A stretch of DNA of 64,000 bases from Bacteroidota bacterium (GTDB taxonomy: Bacteria > Bacteroidota > Bacteroidia > Chitinophagales > Chitinophagaceae), in assembly GCA_016868775.1 (NCBI GenBank), contig VGFT01000002.1:1-64000 (forward strand). The letters run 5' to 3'. The position numbers and the translations under genes were made by a program. Positions 8,174-15,698 of the stretch are shown here, piece after piece; positions within the stretch are counted from its first letter, which is position 1, and the number at the start of each line of letters is the position of its first letter. The notes beneath the pieces were generated by a model that saw only the letters and a list, made by a program, of their open reading frames with translations, made no database searches and was not told the origin of the DNA.

Positions 8174-9796
8174 TTATTTGATCACTTCGGGAATGGCTTT
8201 TCCGATCGATCCACTCGGCATTTGGATTCGAAGCAGACTAGCCAGGGTGGGGGCGATGTCGGTCATGTAGGTTTCGCGAATGACTCTACCGGGACGAATG
8301 CCCCAGCCGTACCAAAGCAGCGGAATATGGGAGTCGTACGGATTCCAAAGTCCGTGGGTGGTGCCGGTTTTTCCGTAGGCATCAATGTAATTCGACTTTA
8401 AAATAATTTGCAGGTCGCCACTTCTAAGGGGGTGATAGCCATTGTTCAGCATGTTGCGAACCTTTTCATTTAGGGGGATTGTATTCAGTTCCTCTAGGGG
8501 GAAGATCCGGTCAACGCCGGGCTCCAGGCGTATCCATTGCATGATCTTTTCCGACACGGATTTCCGGTCGATCTTGGCGGAATCAAGTGCTTTTCTGTTT
8601 AGATGAATTTGGTAGTTGTCGTCGCTCACGATGAGGTTGGCGATCAGGTATTCTTTTTGCAGCGATTGATTTATTTGGTTGATCAGTCCCATGAAAAATA
8701 CCCTTCCCCCCGGCATTTTATTTTCTTGCATGTATTCTGGTACGGGGGCTGCTCCGTGGTCGGCGCTTAGGAATACGGTGTATTGTCCGGCCCCAACTTC
8801 CTTATCCAGGAATCGAAGAAATTCACCCAGCTCTCGGTCCATCCGTAAAAAGCCATCTTCGGCCTCAACGGAGTTGGGTCCGTAGGAATGGCCGATGTAA
8901 TCGGGCGAGGAGAAACTGATCGCGAGCAAGTCGGTGATGGGGTCTTTCCCCAAGGTATCGGCTAGCAACGCTTTTTTTGCAAACTCAAAAGTGAGCGAGT
9001 TGCCGTGGGGGGTGGTCAGGATCTTGCTATAATCCTTTCCGATATAGGCGGATAGGTCGTAAGGAAGTTTTTTCCCAAACATTGGATTTTCGTAGGATTT
9101 CTCATCGTCTGTACTGGCGGTATAGGTATTGGCCGGATAGAGTGTGTTCCATCCCATTTGGTAAAACGCATCCGGGCGTTTTGAATCGTTGTATTGCTTC
9201 ACCCAATTGGGAAGCTCGTTGCGGTAGTAGGTGGAGGTTACCCAATTGCCGGTTTTGCTATCGTACCAATAAGCGGCATTGGCACTGTGGCCGGCAGGTA
9301 AGATGGCCCCTCGGTCTTTCAAGGCGATGCCCACCACTTTGGAACGGAATTGGGTGGCCATGCGCAATTCATCGCCGATGGTGTTGGTGAGGAGGTTACG
9401 CGGACTCATCAGTCCGCTAGTATTATCCGAGCCGACGGTTTTAACGGTTTTATCGTCTGTACAATAGACAGTGGCTTGTTTGTCTTGGTCCCACCACGCA
9501 TTTCCGGTGATGCCGTTGATGGAAGGCACTGAGCCGGTGTAGACGGAAGCGTGTCCGCAGGCGGTAACTGTTGGCGTGTAGGGGATGAAGGTGTTTTCGC
9601 AGGTAGCGCCTTGGTTCAGCAACCGTTTGAATCCGCCATCGGCGGCGTACCGATTTTGGTATCGATAGAGATAATCCCATCGCATTTGATCGAGGATGAT
9701 GCCCACTACCAGCTTGGGACGGGCCGGGGTGTTGGATTGAGACCAACTGTTTAGTCCAATGAAGAGGGCAATAAGGATGAGGAAATATTTTTTCAT
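8174..9796 (-). CDS. PafA-like alkaline phosphatase family protein
   Basis: A 540-aa secreted metalloenzyme of the alkaline phosphatase superfamily, resembling the calcium-activated phosphatase PafA of Bacteroidota. It has a signal peptide (MKKYFLILIALFIGLNSWS, cleavage before Gln20), the first metal Asp in GIILDQMRWD, the nucleophile Thr78 in PTVTACGHASVYTG, the SFSSPDYIGHSYGP metal site, and the AITADH-equivalent FLSADHGAAPVPEY. The expected role is phosphomonoester hydrolysis in the periplasm for phosphate scavenging. It shares a 4-bp overlap with the upstream NTF2-like gene. A related phosphodiesterase specificity cannot be excluded. Confidence 0.88.
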   Translation of the reverse strand: MKKYFLILIALFIGLNSWSQSNTPARPKLVVGIILDQMRWDYLYRYQNRYAADGGFKRLLNQGATCENTFIPYTPTVTACGHASVYTGSVPSINGITGNAWWDQDKQATVYCTDDKTVKTVGSDNTSGLMSPRNLLTNTIGDELRMATQFRSKVVGIALKDRGAILPAGHSANAAYWYDSKTGNWVTSTYYRNELPNWVKQYNDSKRPDAFYQMGWNTLYPANTYTASTDDEKSYENPMFGKKLPYDLSAYIGKDYSKILTTPHGNSLTFEFAKKALLADTLGKDPITDLLAISFSSPDYIGHSYGPNSVEAEDGFLRMDRELGEFLRFLDKEVGAGQYTVFLSADHGAAPVPEYMQENKMPGGRVFFMGLINQINQSLQKEYLIANLIVSDDNYQIHLNRKALDSAKIDRKSVSEKIMQWIRLEPGVDRIFPLEELNTIPLNEKVRNMLNNGYHPLRSGDLQIILKSNYIDAYGKTGTTHGLWNPYDSHIPLLWYGWGIRPGRVIRETYMTDIAPTLASLLRIQMPSGSIGKAIPEVIK

Positions 9797-10239
9797 AGTT
9801 CTTTATTCAGGGTTTTAATGGGGGTACAATGTTCGGCCAGGATTCGGACTTTTTTTCTATGTTTTACAATGGTGATGCTGCAGCGTTGGCGATCGTTGAA
9901 TTCTTCACCGTGGTAGAATCCTTTGCCGCTCCAGATGGTATTGACGACGGCGGTGTTTCCATCGAGTTGGATGGTTACTTCTTCCCTTTTCATGGTCTGG
10001 AGGGTGTACACATTTGATCCGGCGGTAGACACCAAACTAGCCCGATCGAAGGTGTTGCCGGATTGCGTAAAATAGAGATAGCCGGGAGAGAGCACAGAAT
10101 CGACCAATGCGGAGTCTTTTTTTTGCCATCCGGTATCGAAGCGTTCGATCACTTTTAGCACTTCTGCCTCGGTCAGTACCGCCTCTGGCTGGCAGGTCCA
10201 GCCGATCAGTGCGAACGTCAACATCCAGTACCTTGACAT
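9793..10239 (-). CDS. NTF2-like (DUF4440/SnoaL-type) lipoprotein
   Basis: A 148-aa protein. The short N-terminus ends in a lipobox-like IGWTC (Cys16), so it is probably a lipoprotein. The rest is a cone-shaped NTF2/DUF4440 fold: an initial helix (EVLKVIERFDTGWQKKD), SVLSPGYLYFTQSGNTFDRASLV, and a beta-sheet with AVVNTIWSGKGFYHGE. No catalytic residues can be assigned, so the function is unknown. It heads the operon with the phosphatase and ACBP genes. A perfect promoter box lies 4 nt before the ATG. Confidence 0.78.
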   Translation of the reverse strand: MSRYWMLTFALIGWTCQPEAVLTEAEVLKVIERFDTGWQKKDSALVDSVLSPGYLYFTQSGNTFDRASLVSTAGSNVYTLQTMKREEVTIQLDGNTAVVNTIWSGKGFYHGEEFNDRQRCSITIVKHRKKVRILAEHCTPIKTLNKEL

Positions 10240-10243
10240 GGGG

Positions 10244-10251
10244 CAAAGATA
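10244..10251 (-). promoter_or_regulatory. TAnnTTTG promoter box 4 nt before start codon
   Basis: TATCTTTG on the minus strand (10251 to 10244), then GGGG-complement spacer of 4 nt, then the ATG at 10239. The expected transcription start falls at or next to the A of ATG, implying a leaderless mRNA for the NTF2-like gene, phosphatase and ACBP operon. Confidence 0.65.
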
Positions 10252-10291
10252 CTGGCAATGTGGGGTGTTTGGTTCTTTGCTGGTGTTTGAA

Positions 10292-11971
10292 TCAGCGGCG
10301 ATTTCGTGTGGAGAGGAAATTTTTAAATTCCGTTAACGGAAGGGAGCTTAGGTTGCGGTCGGCGGTCAGTCCTCCTTTTTGCGCTACCAGCACGCCGTAG
10401 CGGGTGTCGTCGAATCCGGCGATTTCATGTGCATCCGGATTGATGGATATCCATCCACCTTTATCGAGCACGTAGGGGATCCATTTCCAATCGATGTCGA
10501 GTCGGCGTGGGTGGGCGTTGAGTTCAATGACTACGCCGTTGGCCACGCAGGCGTCGATGATTTTTTTGTGATTGATTGGGTATCCTTTTCGGCTCAGGAG
10601 GAGTCGGCCGGTTGGGTGTCCCAAGATGGTGGTAAATGGATTTTCAATGGCTTTGATCAATCGCGACTGGGCCTTTTCTTCGGTCATGCGAAGTTGGCTG
10701 TGAATGGAGGCGATCACCAGGTCGAAGGTTTCTAGGATCTCCTTGGGGTAGTCCAGTTCTCCGTCGCCCAAAATATCTGCTTCAATGCTTTTGAATACAT
10801 GAAACGGTTGGGTGGAAGTTTCCTTTTCGAGTTGTTGGTTAAGGGAATCGATCTCGGCTTGTTGTTGGTGAATTTGTTCGATGGAAAGTCCTTTGGCATA
10901 AAAAGCTGCTTGGGAGTGGTCTGAGATCACCAGGTATTCCAGGTTCAGGCGTTTGGCTTCCCGGGCCATGGCGGCGATGGAGTCGGAGCCATCGCTCCAG
11001 GTACTGTGGCTATGGATGAGGCCTCGGATGTCGGTTGGTTGGATCAAGTTGGGTACGCCCTTTGTTTTGCTTCGTTCGATCCAGCATGCGTCGGATCGAA
11101 GAGCGGGGTCGAGGTAGGGGAGTTTGAGGGCCGTGAAAATTTCTTCTTCGGTAGTTGCCGGATTTGGCGTTTTAAAGAGGGGGATTGCTGTTAGGAATTC
11201 TTCTGAGGCGGTGGTTTGGAACAATCGGCCGATAAAGGGTTCGTTTCCGTCCAGCAGTCGCAGCCGCAATCCGTTGGTCAGCTGATACAACACACCTGTA
11301 TCATTTTCTTCAAGAAGTGCTGGGGGTTGGGCGGTTTGAAAGATGGCTTTGGTTTGTGTGCGGGTGGATTGCGTCACAAAGGTTAGTTCATCAATGGTGG
11401 GGTCTTGTCGGCGGTAGCTTCCGGTAACCGCAACGTTTTCAGAGCCCAGGCATTTTTTCAAGAATCCGTCGATCTGTGGAAACAGTACCTCCACTTCTGC
11501 CCAGAGAAAATGACCTTGGTGTTGCAGGTAATATTCGATGGCTTCCTGGATGTTGTGTTGTGTTTTGGCGCCAAAGCCTTTGTAAAGGGTCAGCCGGTTT
11601 TCCTGGCAGGCGTAGAGCAGTTCACCCAGTGTTTCGATCTCCATTTCTTTCCATACGATCTGGATCTTTTTGGGTCCGAGTCCTTTTATATGCAGCATTT
11701 CCAGCACGCCGACCGGTGTGGCGCGTTCCAATGCGACAAGCGCGGGGAGTTCTTTTGTTTCGAGTATTTCGCGAATGCGCTCGGCTGTTTTGCCCCAGAG
11801 TCCGCGGATCTTTCCGATCTGATCGGGCGGGTAGGTGGAAAGGGGGTAGTCTAATTTATCGACCGTAAAGGCGGCTGCACCCAGAATCTTGGTTTGGGTG
11901 GGGTCAAGCCCGTGGATGTCCATCAGCTTGCCCAGTCGTTCCAGTTGTTCGGCGATCTCCGCGTTGGTCAT
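10292..11971 (-). CDS. PolX-like protein: HhH, degenerate polymerase domain, intact PHP domain
   Basis: 559 aa. Order: N-terminal 8-kDa-like helical domain, helix-hairpin-helix (MLHIKGLGPKKIQIVWKE, about residues 92-110), polymerase X palm (~165-310), C-terminal PHP domain (~335-559). The palm has TGSYRRQDPTIDELTF where active enzymes have GSxRR...DxD, so both metal-binding Asp are Glu and Thr. The third Asp is also gone (GLRLRLLDG in place of xDLR). The PHP metal ligands are all present: HSHSTWSDG, ISDHS, SIEADI, ASIHSQL, GHPTGR, ELNAHP, NPDAHE. It is therefore more likely a PHP phosphoesterase or 3'-5' exonuclease acting on DNA ends than a polymerase. The promoter box is 4 nt before the ATG. 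Confidence 0.9.
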   Translation of the reverse strand: MTNAEIAEQLERLGKLMDIHGLDPTQTKILGAAAFTVDKLDYPLSTYPPDQIGKIRGLWGKTAERIREILETKELPALVALERATPVGVLEMLHIKGLGPKKIQIVWKEMEIETLGELLYACQENRLTLYKGFGAKTQHNIQEAIEYYLQHQGHFLWAEVEVLFPQIDGFLKKCLGSENVAVTGSYRRQDPTIDELTFVTQSTRTQTKAIFQTAQPPALLEENDTGVLYQLTNGLRLRLLDGNEPFIGRLFQTTASEEFLTAIPLFKTPNPATTEEEIFTALKLPYLDPALRSDACWIERSKTKGVPNLIQPTDIRGLIHSHSTWSDGSDSIAAMAREAKRLNLEYLVISDHSQAAFYAKGLSIEQIHQQQAEIDSLNQQLEKETSTQPFHVFKSIEADILGDGELDYPKEILETFDLVIASIHSQLRMTEEKAQSRLIKAIENPFTTILGHPTGRLLLSRKGYPINHKKIIDACVANGVVIELNAHPRRLDIDWKWIPYVLDKGGWISINPDAHEIAGFDDTRYGVLVAQKGGLTADRNLSSLPLTEFKNFLSTRNRR

Positions 11972-11975
11972 GTTG

Positions 11976-11983
11976 CAAAGGTA
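11976..11983 (-). promoter_or_regulatory. TAnnTTTG promoter box of the PolX-like gene
   Basis: TACCTTTG (11983 to 11976) is separated by 4 nt from the ATG at 11971, which suggests a leaderless transcript. It lies just downstream of the T-tract of the terminator at 11993-12023. Confidence 0.65.
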
Positions 11984-11992
11984 GGCGGGGGT

Positions 11993-12023
11993 AAAAAAAA
12001 GTCCCCCGGAAACGGGGGACTAC
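11993..12023 (-). terminator. Terminator after the lysine-rich gene
   Basis: On the minus strand AGTCCCCC-GTTT-type loop-GGGGGACT is followed by eight T. It is a textbook intrinsic terminator 26 nt after the stop of the 43-residue gene. Confidence 0.92.
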
Positions 12024-12048
12024 TATTACTTTCGAAAGCGTTTGAAGA

Positions 12049-12180
12049 TTACTTCTTCTTCTTCTTAGCGGCTTTCTTCTTAGCAGCTTTCTTCTTCGGG
12101 GCTGCTTTTTTCTTAGCTACTTTTTTAGCAGCTTTCTTTTTGGGAGCTGCTTTTTTAGCGGCTTTCTTTTTTGTTGCCAT
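12049..12180 (-). CDS. Small lysine/alanine-rich histone H1-like protein (43 aa)
   Basis: A short gene read from the sequence: ATG at 12180, TAA at 12049-12051. The product starts MATKKKAAKKAAPKKK and consists almost wholly of AAKK, APKKK and VAKKK units: 24 Lys, 14 Ala, 2 Pro. That is the composition of histone H1 and bacterial H1-like tails, so non-specific DNA or RNA binding in the nucleoid is the likely role. It has its own strong terminator, which argues that it is a real gene. It lies 100 bp downstream of rpmA on the same strand, with an AT-rich leader between. The function is inferred from composition only. Confidence 0.75.
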   Translation of the reverse strand: MATKKKAAKKAAPKKKAAKKVAKKKAAPKKKAAKKKAAKKKKK

Positions 12181-12280
12181 TGTTTTGAATTTAATGGTTG
12201 GCAAAATGGGTTAACGATAGTAAAAATAATAATTATTTTACTTCACCCAAATTTTTTTCCACAAAGTTCAAAAGGGACGA

Positions 12281-12541
12281 TCAGGCCTCAACGCCGTTCA
12301 CCGATACAAATGTTTTGTTGTTGCGTCCTTTTTTGAACTCAACAACACCATCGGTGAGTGCGAATAATGTAAAATCTTTTCCAACACCAACATTCTTTCC
12401 GGGATGATAAACGGTGCCGCGTTGACGTACCAATACGTTGCCAGAAACAGCGGGTTGTCCGCCGAATATTTTTACGCCGAGGCGTTTGCTTTGTGAGTCG
12501 CGACCGTTCTTTACGCTGCCTTCTCCTTTCTTATGTGCCAT
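12281..12541 (-). CDS. rpmA: 50S ribosomal protein L27
   Basis: An 86-aa large-subunit protein near the peptidyl transferase centre. [19 protein letters not shown] and the [21 protein letters not shown] segment are diagnostic. The N-terminus begins directly with the mature AHKKG form, without the cleavable extension found in Firmicutes. It is 37 bp after rplU in the classic L21-L27 operon. Confidence 0.97.
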   Translation of the reverse strand: MAHKKGEGSVKNGRDSQSKRLGVKIFGGQPAVSGNVLVRQRGTVYHPGKNVGVGKDFTLFALTDGVVEFKKGRNNKTFVSVNGVEA

Positions 12542-12578
12542 GATGCGATAAGTTTAGTGAGATTAATTCCAATTAAAA

Positions 12579-12875
12579 TTAAGCGATGTCTGTAACTTTT
12601 ATTTGGGTGTAAGCGGTGCGGTGACCTTTCTTTTTATGAAAGCCTTTGCGACGCTTTTGTTTGTAAGCGATCACGGTGTCTCCTTTTACGTGTCCGAGGA
12701 TCTCGGCCTTGACGGTTCCTTTATTGGCGCCAACGGAGAGCTTTCCGCCAGCATCCACCAGCAATACTTCCAGGGCTACGGCATCTCCGGCGGTACCCGG
12801 GAGCTGGGGAACGTAGAGGGTTTGGTCTTTCTCCACTTTGTATTGTTGACCGGCTATTTTTACGACTGCTACCAT
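12579..12875 (-). CDS. rplU: 50S ribosomal protein L21
   Basis: A 98-aa large-subunit protein. Signatures are VVKIAGQQYKVEKDQ at the start and KQKRRKGFHKKKGHRTAYTQIKV near the end, the typical 23S-binding C-terminus. It heads the rplU-rpmA operon from a good promoter at 12893-12923 and is divergent from the GH3-family gene. Confidence 0.97.
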   Translation of the reverse strand: MVAVVKIAGQQYKVEKDQTLYVPQLPGTAGDAVALEVLLVDAGGKLSVGANKGTVKAEILGHVKGDTVIAYKQKRRKGFHKKKGHRTAYTQIKVTDIA

Positions 12876-12892
12876 AACAAAAATTTGGAACG

Positions 12893-12923
12893 CAAAGGTA
12901 GGCGGAAAATCTTAACCGACCAA
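12893..12923 (-). promoter_or_regulatory. Promoter of rplU-rpmA
   Basis: TACCTTTG on the minus strand (12900 to 12893) with a TTG at 12923-12921, spaced 20 bp, fits the two-part Bacteroidota promoter. The box is 17 nt before the rplU ATG. Confidence 0.65.
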
Positions 12924-12967
12924 CAGAAAACCAGCCCGGTAGCGCCATTTCTTGGGGCGGTCCCCTT

Positions 12968-12975
12968 TACCTTTG
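12968..12975 (+). promoter_or_regulatory. Promoter -7 box of the GH3-family gene
   Basis: TACCTTTG is an exact TAnnTTTG match 15 nt before the ATG at 12991. No matching -33 box at the usual distance. A purine stretch GGAGGG follows. Confidence 0.55.
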
Positions 12976-12990
12976 GAGGGACATATCCCG

Positions 12991-14496
12991 ATGAAATTCA
13001 AGTCTTTTCTGGCACGTCCCTTTGCGCAATTTGTACACAAGGGCATACAGCGCTCAAAAGCCACGGCTGTCTCCGATCAGCATTCGATTCTCGAGATGCT
13101 TTTGCTGCAGGGGCGTAAAACCCGGTATGGGAAGTCGCTTCATCTTGATCAAGTAAATGATTATGAGGGATTTAAGTCGGCAGTGCCCATTATGGATTAC
13201 GAGGGTTTTCGCCCGTGGATCGAGCGGGTGAAGGCGGGGGAGTCGGACGTACTCTGGAGGGGTCGACCGATTTATTTTGCCAAGACCTCCGGCACCACCA
13301 GTGGGGTAAAGTACATTCCCATCACCAAGGATTCCATCCCCAACCATATACAGACGGCCCGCAATGCCTTATTGTGTTATATGGCCGAGACGGGAAATAC
13401 GGCCTTTGCGGATGGAAAGATGATCTTTTTATCGGGTTCACCCGAGTTGGAGCGGGTGGGGGGTATTCCGACTGGACGGCTGAGTGGCATTGTCAACCAC
13501 CACATCCCAGCATACCTGCGCACCAACCAACTTCCCAGTTATGGGACCAACTGCATAGAGGACTGGGAGCAAAAATTGGAAAAGATCGTGGAGGAGACCT
13601 GGAACAAGCCCATGACGCTAATTAGCGGTATTCCCCCGTGGATGCAGATGTATTTTGATGCCCTCACGCAGCGTACCGGGAAAAAAGTGGGTGAGTTGTT
13701 CCCGCATTTTCAAGTGATGGTGCAAGGCGGGGTGAATTTTGAACCGTATCGGTCGCGCTTGATGGAGAGCATCGGCCGACCGGTGGATACGATTGAATTG
13801 TTTCCGGCCAGTGAGGGATTTTTTGCGTTTCAGGATACCTTGACCGAACCGGGTTTGTTGTTGAATACCCGAAGCGGCATATTTTTTGAATTTGTTCCGC
13901 TGGCTGAGATTGGCAAAGCCGATGCGCGAAGGTTGTCGTTGGCGGAGGTTCGGTTGGGAGAGCAATATGCGCTGATCATCAATAGCAATGCGGGGCTTTG
14001 GGGATATAACATCGGGGATACGGTTCGTTTTGTTTCGTTAGATCCGTATCGGTTGGTGGTAACGGGTCGCATTAAGCATTTTATTTCGGCATTTGGGGAG
14101 CACGTGATCGGGGAGGAGGTGGAGTCGGCCATGCGGCTGACAGCGGATGCTTTTAACGTGTCGATTACGGAGTTTTCGGTAGCACCGATGGTGAGTCAGG
14201 GACAGGGGCAGTCGCATCACGAATGGTGGGTCGAGTTTCAGCAACCACCGCAAGATCTTGCCGCGTTTGCCACTTATCTGGATGAGCGGTTGCGGGAGAA
14301 AAACGTATATTACGATGATTTGATCAGCGGCCACATTCTTTCGCCTTTGCGAATTCAACCGGTGCAGCCGGGTGGATTCATTGAGTACATGCGCTCGGTT
14401 GGGAAGCTGGGTGGACAAAATAAAGTCCCCCGCCTGAGCAACGATCGAACATTGGCGGAGGGATTGACCCCTTGGAAGATGAACGCAAACGGATGA
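12991..14496 (+). CDS. GH3-family adenylating enzyme (acyl-acid amido synthetase-like)
   Basis: A 501-aa member of the GH3 branch of the adenylate-forming superfamily. Plant GH3 enzymes adenylate a carboxylic acid and conjugate it to an amino acid. ATP-binding loop AKTSGTTSGVKYIPI lies near residues 95-110, and a later nucleotide-binding motif is in LFPASEGFFAFQ and YALIINSNAGLWGYNIGDTVRF. The substrate in bacteria is unknown. The ATG at 12991 is chosen over the upstream frame extension because the promoter box and GGAGGG lie just before it. The stop overlaps the dxr start (ATGA). Confidence 0.85.
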   Translation: MKFKSFLARPFAQFVHKGIQRSKATAVSDQHSILEMLLLQGRKTRYGKSLHLDQVNDYEGFKSAVPIMDYEGFRPWIERVKAGESDVLWRGRPIYFAKTSGTTSGVKYIPITKDSIPNHIQTARNALLCYMAETGNTAFADGKMIFLSGSPELERVGGIPTGRLSGIVNHHIPAYLRTNQLPSYGTNCIEDWEQKLEKIVEETWNKPMTLISGIPPWMQMYFDALTQRTGKKVGELFPHFQVMVQGGVNFEPYRSRLMESIGRPVDTIELFPASEGFFAFQDTLTEPGLLLNTRSGIFFEFVPLAEIGKADARRLSLAEVRLGEQYALIINSNAGLWGYNIGDTVRFVSLDPYRLVVTGRIKHFISAFGEHVIGEEVESAMRLTADAFNVSITEFSVAPMVSQGQGQSHHEWWVEFQQPPQDLAAFATYLDERLREKNVYYDDLISGHILSPLRIQPVQPGGFIEYMRSVGKLGGQNKVPRLSNDRTLAEGLTPWKMNANG

Positions 14497-15668
14497 GTAC
14501 GCAGCAACCTTTCCCCAAAAAACGATTGGCCTTATTTGGTTCTACCGGATCCATTGGCACGCAGGCCTTGGAGGTGATCCGGTCCAACACCGATCGCTTT
14601 GAGGCTTCTATTCTAACGGCTCAAAGCAATGAGGAACTTCTGATCAAACAGGCTTTGGAGTTCATGCCGCATACGGTCGTGATTGGCGATCCCGCCCGAT
14701 ACCAAAAAGTAAAAGAGGCGTTGCAGGGGAAACCCATCACCGTTATGAGTGGCGAGAAAGCGTTGGAGGAAGCGGCTTCCCTTGATGCATATGATATGAT
14801 GTTGGCTGCCATTGTTGGATATGCCGGATTGCGTCCTACTTTATGTGCGTTGGACAATGGGAAATCGATTGGCTTAGCCAACAAGGAGACGTTGGTGGTA
14901 GCGGGGGACATTGTGATGCAGAAAGCGTTTCAGAAACGGGTGCCGATCATTCCGGTTGACTCCGAGCATTCCGCAATTTTTCAGTGTTTGGTGGGGGAAA
15001 CGCGCAATCCGATCGAAAAAGTGATCCTGACCGCTTCGGGCGGACCTTTTTTGGGGAAGAAACCCAATTTTTTGGTCAACGTCAAACGCGAGCATGCCTT
15101 ACAGCATCCCAATTGGAGCATGGGAGCGAAGATCTCCATTGATTCGGCTACCTTGATGAACAAGGGTCTGGAAATGATCGAGGCAAAATGGTTATTCAAT
15201 CTTCGGCCCGATCAAATACAAGTGGTGGTGCATCCGCAGAGCATTGTGCATAGCTTGGTTCAATTTCAGGACGGCAGTCTGAAGGCTCAAATGGGATTGC
15301 CGGATATGAAATTGCCCATCCAATATGCCATGGCCTTTCCGCAGCGAATCCCCAATGATTTTCCCCGTTATGACTTCAAAAAAGTCAGCACCCTTACGTT
15401 TGAAGAGCCCGATCTGCGTACGTTCCGTAACCTGGCCTTGGCGCAGGAGGCTCTGGAAAAGGGGGGCAACCTGCCTTGTGTGCTCAATGCTGCCAACGAA
15501 ATTGCGGTGTTTGCTTTTTTGCGCAACCGGATCAACTTTTTGGATATGACTACGGTCATCGAAAAAACGATGGCACAGGTGCCGTTTATCCAGCAGCCCA
15601 GTTTGCAGCAGTATTTTGACAGCGACGGGGAAGCGCGTAGTTTTGCAGCTGATTTAATTCATTTATGA
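14493..15668 (+). CDS. dxr: 1-deoxy-D-xylulose 5-phosphate reductoisomerase
   Basis: Second enzyme of the MEP isoprenoid pathway; makes 2-C-methyl-D-erythritol 4-phosphate with NADPH. The 391-aa protein shows the NADPH-binding GSTGSIGTQALEVI, SIGLANKETLVVAG, the metal-site VDSEHSAIFQCL, the flexible HPNWSMGAKISIDS loop and NKGLEMIEAKWLF. The ATG at 14493 overlaps the GH3 stop and is preferred over an in-frame TTG at 14472. A terminator follows before rseP. Confidence 0.97.
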   Translation: MSTQQPFPKKRLALFGSTGSIGTQALEVIRSNTDRFEASILTAQSNEELLIKQALEFMPHTVVIGDPARYQKVKEALQGKPITVMSGEKALEEAASLDAYDMMLAAIVGYAGLRPTLCALDNGKSIGLANKETLVVAGDIVMQKAFQKRVPIIPVDSEHSAIFQCLVGETRNPIEKVILTASGGPFLGKKPNFLVNVKREHALQHPNWSMGAKISIDSATLMNKGLEMIEAKWLFNLRPDQIQVVVHPQSIVHSLVQFQDGSLKAQMGLPDMKLPIQYAMAFPQRIPNDFPRYDFKKVSTLTFEEPDLRTFRNLALAQEALEKGGNLPCVLNAANEIAVFAFLRNRINFLDMTTVIEKTMAQVPFIQQPSLQQYFDSDGEARSFAADLIHL

Positions 15669-15673
15669 CAGTT

Positions 15674-15694
15674 CCCGCCCTCGGCGGGTTTTTT
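15674..15694 (+). terminator. Terminator between dxr and rseP
   Basis: A perfect 6-bp GC stem (CCCGCC-CTC-GGCGGG, 15674-15688) is followed by six T, ending 4 bp before the rseP ATG. Because it is so close to that ATG it may attenuate rather than fully separate the two genes. Confidence 0.8.
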
Positions 15695-15698
15695 ATCT

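Noticed and set aside
10292-11971. Active family X DNA polymerase
   Set aside because: The metal-binding aspartates are absent; only the PHP activity is supported.
15674-15694. Extra copy of the hairpin plus 9-mer element
   Set aside because: It is a short hairpin with a plain T-tract and no AGTTTG units, so an ordinary terminator.
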